6,054 bases of DNA from an uncultured Bacilli bacterium. GTDB taxonomy: Bacteria; Bacillota_I; Bacilli_A; RF39; UBA660. The stretch's first letter is position 1; the number at the start of each line of letters is the position of its first letter. The stretch lies in contig CANQAO010000064.1 of NCBI GenBank assembly GCA_947589375.1, forward strand, positions 1 through 6,054. Reading direction: 5' to 3'. Made by a program: the position numbers and the translations under genes. Positions 1 to 5,966 of the stretch are shown in pieces. The notes under the pieces are model-generated. The model was not told the DNA's origin. It was given only the letters and a program-made list of their open reading frames with translations, and did not search any database.

Positions 1-22
1 TAATGTTTTGATAATAATTCAT
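1..22 (-). CDS. DUF1016/YhcG-family nuclease, copy 4 (5' end only)
   Basis: Only the first seven codons (MNYYQNI) lie in the window. They match the start of the three upstream copies, and an AAGGAGG site at 29-35 precedes the ATG by 6 nt, inside the 3' end of copy 3. The start lies exactly 892 bp beyond the start of copy 3, the same spacing as between copies 2 and 3. This shows that the tandem array continues past the window edge. Whether this copy is complete, and what variable module it carries, cannot be seen. Confidence 0.75.
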
Positions 23-914
23 TTAATTCCTCCTTCAATTTATAAGTGGTCGTAAAAATCCTTTCATCACTGACATACTCTAAAACTAATTTGTTTTCTT
101 TTTTACATAAGATAATGCCTATGGTCTTATCATGAAATGCTTTTTTAATATGCTTATTAACATAATTCATATATTCTTTAATTTGAGCAGTATGTTCTCT
201 TTTAAACTCACCTATTTTAACTTCTAAAGTAACATAACAATTGTATTCGGTATTAAAAAGTAAGAAATCAATGCGATGATATGTAGGTCCTATCTTTATT
301 TTTACTTCATGACCTACATAAGTAAATCCCATACCTAATTCTTTTAAAAAATTATCTATATCATCTAGAATTAATTGATGAAGAGCATATTCCGTTAATT
401 TATCTGGAATATTTTTGGTTTTAATAATCACGGGGTTTTTGATTAAAGTATTTATTTTAGGTTCTTCTAACTCTTCTTTATAACCAATTCTTTCATACTC
501 ATTATTTTTTATTCTTTCTCTTAATTCTCTTACAGAAAGATTTAATTTTTCAATTATATAGATATAATATTTAATTTCATCTATATTTTTAAGTGATAAT
601 AATTCGACATAATGACTCCATGATAATTTGGCAGACAATGTCTGCCATTTTCGAAATTTAAGGTAAAAGGTTCTCATATTGCGCAGATTACGCGGCGAAT
701 AACCAAGACCAAGTTCCTTGTTTAGTCTTAAAGAATATTCTTTAATGAGTTTGTTACCATATTTAGCTCTTTTCTCTCCCCCTTGGGCTTCGATTAAAAG
801 TTTTCCGACTTCATAATAACTTTCTAAATCATGTTTGTTTTTAGAATAATCTTTAATTTGTTTATAGACTTCATTTTTAATTAAAATATCTTTAATATTT
901 TGATAATAGTTCAT
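1..914 (-). CDS. DUF1016/YhcG-family PD-(D/E)XK nuclease, copy 3
   Basis: My translation is open for 304 residues. The codon at the window edge reads TA-, so only the last base of the stop is cut off; copy 4's opening residues suggest it is TAA. Residues 1-155 form the DUF1016_N region, with the family-like run SPRNLRNMRTFY and then LSWSHYVELL. Residues from about 165 form the PD-(D/E)XK nuclease fold, with D216 in RIDFLLF, E231 and K233 in LEVK, and Q244 in TAQIKEY as the probable catalytic set. From residue 136 the protein is nearly identical to copy 2. The middle differs, and 681-720, within the part encoding RLNKELGLGYSPRNLRNMR, is GC-rich (21 of 40 bases G or C), unlike its surroundings. 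The gene contains the palindrome at 629-647. It overlaps copy 2 by 23 bp and its AAGGAGG lies at 921-927. DUF1016 proteins are usually accessory genes, often near restriction or mobile loci; the substrate is unknown. Confidence 0.88.
   Translation of the reverse strand, partial: MNYYQNIKDILIKNEVYKQIKDYSKNKHDLESYYEVGKLLIEAQGGEKRAKYGNKLIKEYSLRLNKELGLGYSPRNLRNMRTFYLKFRKWQTLSAKLSWSHYVELLSLKNIDEIKYYIYIIEKLNLSVRELRERIKNNEYERIGYKEELEEPKINTLIKNPVIIKTKNIPDKLTEYALHQLILDDIDNFLKELGMGFTYVGHEVKIKIGPTYHRIDFLLFNTEYNCYVTLEVKIGEFKREHTAQIKEYMNYVNKHIKKAFHDKTIGIILCKKENKLVLEYVSDERIFTTTYKLKEELNELLSKH
29..35 (-). promoter_or_regulatory. RBS of copy 4, embedded in copy 3
   Basis: AAGGAGG on the minus strand, 6 nt before ATG 22, lies within codons of copy 3 that encode KEE. 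Ribosomes finishing copy 3 would pass directly over it, which favours coupled or re-initiating translation. Confidence 0.7.
629..647. repeat. Perfect palindrome inside nuclease copy 3
   Basis: TGGCAGACA-A-TGTCTGCCA has 9-bp arms around one central base (638). In the gene it encodes WQTLSA, and the centre is the first base of the Leu93 codon. It occupies the same place as the palindromes in copies 1 and 2 but differs in arm sequence, with the differences compensated in both arms. It could be a protein-binding site or an RNA hairpin; there is no T run, so it is not an intrinsic terminator. Confidence 0.85.
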
Positions 915-1806
915 TTAATTCCTCCTTTAATTTATAAGTGGTCGTGAAAATTCTTTCATCACTGACATACTCTAAAACTAATTTGTTTTCTTTTTTACAT
1001 AAGATAATACCGATGGTTTTATCATGAAATGCTTTTTTAATATGCTTATTAACATAATTCATATATTCTTTAATTTGAGCAGTATGTTCTCTTTTAAACT
1101 CACCTATTTTAACTTCTAAAGTAACATAACAATTGTATTCGGTATTAAAAAGTAAGAAATCAATGCGATGATATGTAGGTCCTATCTTTATTTTTACTTC
1201 ATGACCTACATAAGTAAATCCCATACCTAATTCTTTTAAAAAATTATCTATATCATCTAGAATTAATTGATGAAGAGCATATTCGGTTAATTTTTCTGGA
1301 ATATTTTTGGTTTTAATAATCACCGGATTTTTGATTAACGTATTTACTTTAGGTTCTTTTAACTCTTCTTTATAACCGATTCTTTCATACTCGTTTGATT
1401 TAATACGATTTCTTAGTTCACGATATCCAATATTTTGTTTTTCACAAATATAAATATAATATTTTATGGCTTGGATATCCTTTAATGTTAATATAGCATT
1501 GATATGACTCCAGCTTAATTGGTGTGGCAATGCCACACCTTTTTGAACAAGCAAATAAAACTGACGCATTCTTTTTAAATTCGACACATCATATCCTTTA
1601 CCTATTTCCTCAGTTAATCTTGTAGAATATTCTTTAATGAGTTTATTGCCATATTTAGCTCGCTTTTCTCCACCTTGGGCTTCGATTAAAAGTTTTCCGA
1701 CTTCATAATAACTTTCTAAATCATGTTTATTTTTTGAATAATCTTTAACTTGTTTATAGACTTCATTCTTAATTAAAATATCTTTAATGTTTTGATAATA
1801 GTTCAT
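892..1806 (-). CDS. DUF1016/YhcG-family PD-(D/E)XK nuclease, copy 2 (intact)
   Basis: A complete 304-residue protein with no signal peptide or membrane segment, so presumably cytoplasmic. Residues 1-155 are the DUF1016_N region. Residues 165-300 carry the nuclease fold, with D216, E231-x-K233 and Q244 as the visible PD-(D/E)XK positions. ATG 1806 is supported by AAGGAGG at 1813-1819 (6-nt spacing) and by the identical MNYYQN start in all copies. The start overlaps the copy 1 stop as ATGA, and the 3' end overlaps copy 3 by 23 bp, so translation is probably coupled. Its central module (about residues 62-130, including YDVSNLKRMRQFYLLVQKG and SHINAILTLKDIQ) differs most from the other copies, while both flanks are nearly identical to copy 3. 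The palindrome at 1521-1539 encodes GVALPH. The nuclease assignment rests on family resemblance and motif; the substrate and biological role are not known. Confidence 0.92.
   Translation of the reverse strand: MNYYQNIKDILIKNEVYKQVKDYSKNKHDLESYYEVGKLLIEAQGGEKRAKYGNKLIKEYSTRLTEEIGKGYDVSNLKRMRQFYLLVQKGVALPHQLSWSHINAILTLKDIQAIKYYIYICEKQNIGYRELRNRIKSNEYERIGYKEELKEPKVNTLIKNPVIIKTKNIPEKLTEYALHQLILDDIDNFLKELGMGFTYVGHEVKIKIGPTYHRIDFLLFNTEYNCYVTLEVKIGEFKREHTAQIKEYMNYVNKHIKKAFHDKTIGIILCKKENKLVLEYVSDERIFTTTYKLKEELNELLSKY
921..927 (-). promoter_or_regulatory. RBS of copy 3, embedded in copy 2
   Basis: AAGGAGG on the minus strand, 6 nt before ATG 914 and inside the copy 2 coding sequence, which runs on to a TAA at 894-892. 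This fixes the copy 3 start although it overlaps the previous gene by 23 bp. Confidence 0.75.
1521..1539. repeat. Perfect palindrome inside nuclease copy 2
   Basis: GGTGTGGCA-A-TGCCACACC has 9-bp arms around base 1530, the first base of the Leu93 codon, and encodes GVALPH. Counted outward from the centre, the arm differs from that of copy 3 at positions 3, 5, 6, 7 and 9, and each change is matched on the opposite arm. Positions 1, 2, 4 and 8 (A, C, G, G on the left arm) are the same in all three copies. Confidence 0.85.
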
Positions 1807-1812
1807 TTAATT

Positions 1813-1819
1813 CCTCCTT
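1813..1819 (-). promoter_or_regulatory. RBS of copy 2, embedded in copy 1
   Basis: AAGGAGG on the minus strand, 6 nt before ATG 1806, overlapping the last codons of copy 1 (EGG). A one-base difference from the other junctions makes copy 1 end at TGA within an ATGA overlap instead of reading through to the later TAA. Confidence 0.75.
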
Positions 1820-2414
1820 CTAACTGATAAGTGGTCGTAAAAATTCTTTGATCACTGACATACTCTAAAACTAATTTGTTTTCTTTCTTACATAAGATAA
1901 TGCCTATAGTCTTATCATGAAACACTTTTTTAATATGTTTGTCAGTATAGTTCATATATTCTTTAATTTGAGCAGTATATTCTCTTTTAAACTCACCTAT
2001 TTTAACTTCTAAAGTAACATAACAATTGTATTCGGTATTAAAAAGTAAAAAATCAATACGATGATAAATAGGTCCTATCTTTATTTTTACTTCATGACCT
2101 ACATATAAAAATCCTATACCTAATTCTTTTAAAAAATTATCCATATCTTCTAAGATTAATTGATGAAGAGCATATTCGGTTAATTTTTCTGGAATATTTT
2201 TGGTTTTAATAATCACGGGATTTTTGATTAAAGTATTTACTTTAGGTTCTTTTAACTCTTTTTTATAACCGATTCTTTCATATTCCTTTGATTTAATACG
2301 ATTACGCAGTTCTCTTACATTTAAGTTTAGCTTTTCAATTATATAGATATAATATTTAATTTCATCTATATTATTAAGTGATAATAATTCAACATAATGC
2401 GACCAAGTTAATTG

Positions 2415-2431
2415 GTCAGACAGTGTCTGAC
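2415..2431. repeat. Perfect palindrome inside nuclease copy 1
   Basis: GTCAGACA-G-TGTCTGAC has 8-bp arms around base 2423, the first base of the equivalent Leu codon (residue 92 after correcting the frameshift), and encodes SQTLSD. It shares the inner six arm bases with copy 3; arm position 7 differs (T/A pair here, G/C pair in copy 3) and the change is compensated. Confidence 0.82.
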
Positions 2432-2697
2432 TTTTTTGAAGTACAAAAAACTTTCGCATATTTTTTAAATTCGTGACACTATATCCTTTACCAAGTTCTT
2501 TAGTTAATCTTAAAGAATACTCTTTAATAAGTTTATTTCCATATTTAGCTCGTTTTTCTCACGCCTAAAGCTTCAATAAGTAATTTTCCGACTTCATAAT
2601 AACTCTCTAAATCATGTTTATTTTTAGAATAATCTTTAACTTGTTTATAAATTTCATTCTTTATTAATATATCTTTAATATTTTGATAATAATTCAT

Positions 2698-2759
2698 ATG
2701 AAAAATCCTCCTTTATAGTAATATACCCTATATAAAGGCCTAATTCCTTCTTTTTTCAC
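2698..2759 (-). promoter_or_regulatory. Leader of the nuclease array, with RBS and inverted repeat
   Basis: This short gap between the sod terminator and copy 1 must hold the array's promoter unless it is reached by readthrough. AAGGAGG lies at 2707-2713. An inverted repeat, TATAAAGG at 2717-2710 paired with CCTTTATA at 2738-2731 (minus strand, 13-nt loop), includes the first four bases of that Shine-Dalgarno site. TATATT at 2725-2720 could be a -10 box, but no convincing -35 box sits 16-18 bp upstream of it, so the promoter is not pinned down. Confidence 0.35.
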
Positions 2760-2786
2760 AAAAAAATTACGAATTTTTCGTAATTT
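2760..2786 (-). terminator. Intrinsic terminator of the sod gene
   Basis: On the minus strand a perfect 10-bp stem (2786-2777 paired with 2773-2764, 3-nt loop) leads into a run of seven T (2766-2760). The upstream arm overlaps the sod stop codon at 2787-2785. The stem is AT-rich, but the hairpin and T run together are typical of a Rho-independent terminator. It separates sod from the nuclease array. Confidence 0.82.
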
Positions 2787-3393
2787 ATCCAACAATATTA
2801 TCATATACCATGCTGGCATAATCAAAATTAGCTTTATTCCAAAAATTTTCAATATAACTATTGCGATCATTTTTATATTGTAAATAATAAGCATGTTCCC
2901 ATAAATCAATCGTAAAAAGGGGAATTAAATTATAAGAAAGTGGTGTTTCTTGATTAATCATATTAACAATCGTTAAATCACCTCTTTCATTAGTGACTAA
3001 AAAAGTATAACCGGAACCTACTAAGTGTTTGGCTTTGTCCATAAAATCTTTCCGAAAATTTTCAAAATTACCATATCTTAAAGTAATCGCATTTAATAAA
3101 TTACTTCTTGGATTACTTTTATTTTGATTCATACTATACCAATATAAATTATGATTTAAAACACCTCCCGCATTATACAAAATATCACCTCTATCTTTAA
3201 GCGGAAATTCATCGATATGTTTTGGAATTTCTTCTAAACTATACTTCCCATCATAATTACTTCTATTTAAAGCTTCATTTAATTTATTAACATAACCCCG
3301 GTGATGTTTATTATAATGAATATCGACGATTTCGCTTTCGATATCTGGCTCTAAAGCACTATAATTATATGGCAGTTCCATAAGTTCATACAT
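2785..3393 (-). CDS. sodA: Superoxide dismutase, Fe/Mn family (Mn type)
   Basis: A 202-residue protein, the usual length for a bacterial Mn/Fe superoxide dismutase, which converts superoxide to oxygen and hydrogen peroxide in the cytoplasm, usually as a homodimer. All four metal ligands are present and spaced as in the family: H26 (DIHYNKHH), H81 (NAGGVLNH), and D163 and H167 (DLWEHAYY). H30 and Y34 are also present. G77 in NAGG and Q148 in NQETPL are features of the Mn-dependent type rather than the Fe type, though cambialistic use cannot be excluded. One oddity is GSGYTFL at 126-132, where most members have GSGWxWL. ATG 3393 follows GGAGG (3405-3401) by 7 nt. The stop lies inside its terminator hairpin. 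No signal peptide is seen. The symbol is given by family type; the locus is unlike a canonical sod operon. Confidence 0.93.
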   Translation of the reverse strand: MYELMELPYNYSALEPDIESEIVDIHYNKHHRGYVNKLNEALNRSNYDGKYSLEEIPKHIDEFPLKDRGDILYNAGGVLNHNLYWYSMNQNKSNPRSNLLNAITLRYGNFENFRKDFMDKAKHLVGSGYTFLVTNERGDLTIVNMINQETPLSYNLIPLFTIDLWEHAYYLQYKNDRNSYIENFWNKANFDYASMVYDNIVG

Positions 3394-3418
3394 TTATATC
3401 CCTCCAATAAATTATATT

Positions 3419-3446
3419 AAAAAAATAGAAGATAAGACTTCTATTT
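3419..3446 (-). terminator. Intrinsic terminator of mutS
   Basis: On the minus strand a perfect 9-bp stem (3446-3438 paired with 3431-3423, 6-nt loop) runs into seven T (3425-3419), partly sharing the stem's last bases. It overlaps the mutS TAG stop at 3443-3441. Only 13 nt separate the T run from the sod Shine-Dalgarno site, so the sod leader is extremely short or sod relies on readthrough. Confidence 0.82.
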
Positions 3447-5966
3447 AAGATTTTTAAGATTATAAAGAATATTTAAAGCTTCAAGTGGCGTTACTTCTAA
3501 TGGATCGATTTTATTTAATTCTTCTTCGACTTTGGAAGTTTTAGGTATTAAATCATCAAGGGGCAGAGCCTCTTGAATTTTAATATCCCTTTTTTTCTCA
3601 TTACCTTCATATACTTTTAAGATTTGATTCGCGCGTTCAATTAATTCATTCGGTAAATCAGCCAGTTTCGCCACATGGATACCATAGCTTTTATCCACAC
3701 TGCCTTCTTTAATTTTGTGAAGGAAAGTAATTTCACCATTTTCTTCATAAGCACTAACATGAATGTTTTTTAAACCACTTAAAGTATTTTCTAAATCGGT
3801 TAGTTCGTGATAATGGGTAGAGAAAAAAGTTTTAGCTTTAATATGACCATGAATATATTCGACAATTGATTGTGCGAGAGCCATACCATCAAAGGTCGCC
3901 GTACCTCTTCCTAGTTCATCAAATAAAATTAAGCTCTTATCTGTGGCATTACTAATAGCATTATTAGCTTCCATCATTTCGACCATAAAAGTAGATTCAC
4001 CAGAAACTAAATCATCACTCGCCCCAATACGCGTAAAGATAGCATCAAAAATTGGCAACTTAGCCTCACTGGCTGGCACAAAACAGCCCATTTGAGCCAT
4101 AATTGCTATAATGGCCATTTGCCGCATATAAGTTGATTTACCCGCCATATTAGGACCGGTAATTAATAAAATATTGGTTTTATCATCCATTATAATATCA
4201 TTAGCGACAAATTCTCCATCAATGACTTTTTCAACGACGGGATGTCTGGAATCTTTAATATAAATTTCATGATCAGTTAAAGTAGGACGCACATAATTGT
4301 TTTGTTCACTTACTGTAGCAAAAGAACACATAACATCGATTTCACTAATAACTTTAGCAATCGATTGTAATTTCGGAATATATCTTTTTACTTGCTCTTT
4401 AATTTCATTAAATAAATTATATTCAAGTTCAATAATTTTTTCTTCAGCATTTAAAATTAAAGCTTCTTTTTCTTTTAAAATGGGACTTATAAATCTTTCA
4501 CCATTAGCTAAAGTTTGTTTACGTTCATAACCATATTCTTCTTTCACTAAATCTAAGTTACCTTTACTTATTTCGATATAATAACCAAATACTCTATTAT
4601 AGCCGATTTTTAAATTTTTAATGCCGGTTCTTTCACGTTCTTCTTTTTCAAAATTAGCGACGAAATCTTTACCACCTTTACGTAAATTTTTAAGTTCATC
4701 TAATTCTTTATTATAACCTTCTTTAATTAAATAACCTTCTTTAACACTAATCGGTGGTTCTTCATAAATACTTTGCCCTAGTAACTGATACAAATCATCG
4801 ACTGATTCTAATTTTTTATGGAAATTGATTTTTTCTAAAATATTTTTTATTTCTGGTAATACCCCAATAGAATTTTTAAGTTGTAACATGTCCCTCGCAT
4901 TAGCATTACCAAAAGCTACTTTACCACTTAATCTTTCTAAGTCATAGACTTCTTTTAAATAGCCCTCTAAATCACTTTTTAAAATAAATTCTTTAAGTAA
5001 AGTATCAATACAATCATAACGTTTTTCGATTTCTTTTTTATCAGCTAAAGGATTTAAAATAAAATTTTTTAATAGTCTTGCTCCCATAGCGGTTTTTGTT
5101 TTATCTAAAAGCCAAATTAAAGAGTAATTACGTTCTTTTAATCTTAAAGTTTCCGTAAGTTCTAGATTCCTTTTAGTATGAACATCCATTTTTAAATAAT
5201 TTTTGTTTTCACGAACAATAGCTGGCTGAATATGTTCTAAAGCGCGTTTTTGATTGTTTATAATATAAGCAATTAAATGTTTAATCGTTTCAATATATCT
5301 TTGATCAGTTAAATGACTATAGGCTTTCATACCTTCTTCAGTAGTTTCATTAGTAATTGTCACGGGAAGCGAAAATTGATTTTTTAAAATGGAATAAATA
5401 TTTTTATCCACTTTTTCCGTAATAACTACTTCTTTAGCACCTAAATTAACCACTTCACTTATCACTTTAGAAGAATTATGCGGCACTAATTCCACATAAA
5501 TTTCTCCAGTTGAAGCATCAGCATAACTAACTCCATAAGCATGTTTAAAATCGACAATATTGGCGATAAAATTAAAATCATCAGATTTTAAAGTCTCGCC
5601 ATTCATAACCGTACCTGAACTTACAATTTGAATAATTTCTCTTTTAACTATTCCTTTAGCTTCTTTAGGATCTTCGACTTGTTCACAAATACCAATTTTA
5701 TAGCCTTTTTCAATTAATTTATCAATATAACTATTAGCCGCATGATATGGGATTCCGCACATTGGTACTCTTTCTTCTAAACCAGCTGACTTACCAGTTA
5801 AAGTAAGTTCCAGTTCTCGGCTCACTAACATGGCATCATCAAAAAACATTTCATAAAAGTCACCCAGTCTAAAAAAGATTATTAAATCTTCATTGGCATT
5901 TTTAACTTCTAAATATTGTTTCATCATTGGGGTTACTTTGTCTATATTTACGTCTTTTCTTTCCAT
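3441..5966 (-). CDS. mutS: DNA mismatch repair protein MutS
   Basis: A full-length MutS1 protein of 841 residues from ATG 5966. It binds mismatches and small loops in DNA as a clamp-like dimer, then, after ATP exchange, recruits MutL. The N-terminal mismatch-binding domain has the DFYEMF motif with F37 and E39, the residues that stack on and contact the mispaired base. After the connector, lever and clamp regions comes the ABC-type ATPase: Walker A GPNMAGKST at 604-612, the SGES signature at 655-658, Walker B with D683 and E684 in LFDELGRGT, and the STHYHEL switch near 716-722. The C-terminus ends in the usual TPLEALNILYNL segment. The frame extends four codons upstream to GTG 5978, but ATG 5966 places the motif where the family has it and has GGTGG about 5 nt upstream. 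No mutL is visible; any partner lies outside the window. No frameshift or missing key residue. Confidence 0.96.
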   Translation of the reverse strand: MERKDVNIDKVTPMMKQYLEVKNANEDLIIFFRLGDFYEMFFDDAMLVSRELELTLTGKSAGLEERVPMCGIPYHAANSYIDKLIEKGYKIGICEQVEDPKEAKGIVKREIIQIVSSGTVMNGETLKSDDFNFIANIVDFKHAYGVSYADASTGEIYVELVPHNSSKVISEVVNLGAKEVVITEKVDKNIYSILKNQFSLPVTITNETTEEGMKAYSHLTDQRYIETIKHLIAYIINNQKRALEHIQPAIVRENKNYLKMDVHTKRNLELTETLRLKERNYSLIWLLDKTKTAMGARLLKNFILNPLADKKEIEKRYDCIDTLLKEFILKSDLEGYLKEVYDLERLSGKVAFGNANARDMLQLKNSIGVLPEIKNILEKINFHKKLESVDDLYQLLGQSIYEEPPISVKEGYLIKEGYNKELDELKNLRKGGKDFVANFEKEERERTGIKNLKIGYNRVFGYYIEISKGNLDLVKEEYGYERKQTLANGERFISPILKEKEALILNAEEKIIELEYNLFNEIKEQVKRYIPKLQSIAKVISEIDVMCSFATVSEQNNYVRPTLTDHEIYIKDSRHPVVEKVIDGEFVANDIIMDDKTNILLITGPNMAGKSTYMRQMAIIAIMAQMGCFVPASEAKLPIFDAIFTRIGASDDLVSGESTFMVEMMEANNAISNATDKSLILFDELGRGTATFDGMALAQSIVEYIHGHIKAKTFFSTHYHELTDLENTLSGLKNIHVSAYEENGEITFLHKIKEGSVDKSYGIHVAKLADLPNELIERANQILKVYEGNEKKRDIKIQEALPLDDLIPKTSKVEEELNKIDPLEVTPLEALNILYNLKNLK

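Larger units (their letters stand above)
1..2697 (-). repeat. Tandem array of at least four nuclease-gene units (~892 bp period)
   Basis: Start codons at 2697, 1806, 914 and 22 mark direct repeats of 891, 892 and 892 bp. As 892 is not a multiple of three, each copy lies in a different frame from the one before. The units are conserved at the 5' end (first ~60 codons) and over the 3' half, and divergent in the middle. The bases at 127-392 (copy 3) and 1019-1284 (copy 2) are identical over 266 bp. The array continues beyond position 1. Confidence 0.93.
1803..2697 (-). pseudogene. DUF1016/YhcG-family nuclease, copy 1, frameshifted
   Basis: First copy of the array. ATG 2697 follows AAGGAGG (2707-2713) by 9 nt. 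The frame matches the other copies for about 45 residues, then fails: the frame as read ends at TAA 2547-2545 after about 50 residues. Removing one base, best placed at A2561, restores the family sequence GGEKRAKYGNKL and an open frame to TGA at 1805-1803. The downstream part (a 218-residue frame from an internal ATG at 2459) retains the WSHYVELLSL segment and the nuclease residues (RIDFLLF, LEVK). It would lack the first quarter of the DUF1016_N domain and has no evident Shine-Dalgarno site of its own. The stop overlaps the copy 2 start by 4 bp. The likeliest reading is a recent inactivating indel or a sequencing error. The slip would need a +1 shift with no recognisable recoding signal. Confidence 0.85.

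Noticed and set aside
629..647. Palindromes as intrinsic terminators within the nuclease genes
   Set aside because: No T run follows the 629-647 or 1521-1539 stems in the direction of transcription, and all lie mid-gene.
1803..2459. The 218-codon frame as an independent gene
   Set aside because: It begins mid-domain compared with its paralogues, lacks its own Shine-Dalgarno site, and continues upstream as family sequence to the frameshift.
2545..2570. Programmed ribosomal frameshift in copy 1
   Set aside because: The shift needed is +1, with only a short A5 run nearby and no slippery heptamer or stimulatory element recognised; the paralogues do not use one.
1..2697. Insertion sequence or CRISPR array as the source of the repeats
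   Set aside because: The repeats are whole genes of about 892 bp with no transposase, terminal inverted repeats or short spacer pattern.
2694..2909. Minus-strand 71-codon frame overlapping the 3' end of sod
   Set aside because: It lies in another frame of the strongly supported sod gene and runs through its terminator; its hydrophobic, Ile-rich product reflects AT-rich sequence.
4297..4530. Plus-strand open frame of 77 codons inside mutS
   Set aside because: It is antisense to conserved mutS coding sequence, has no ribosome-binding site and resembles no family.
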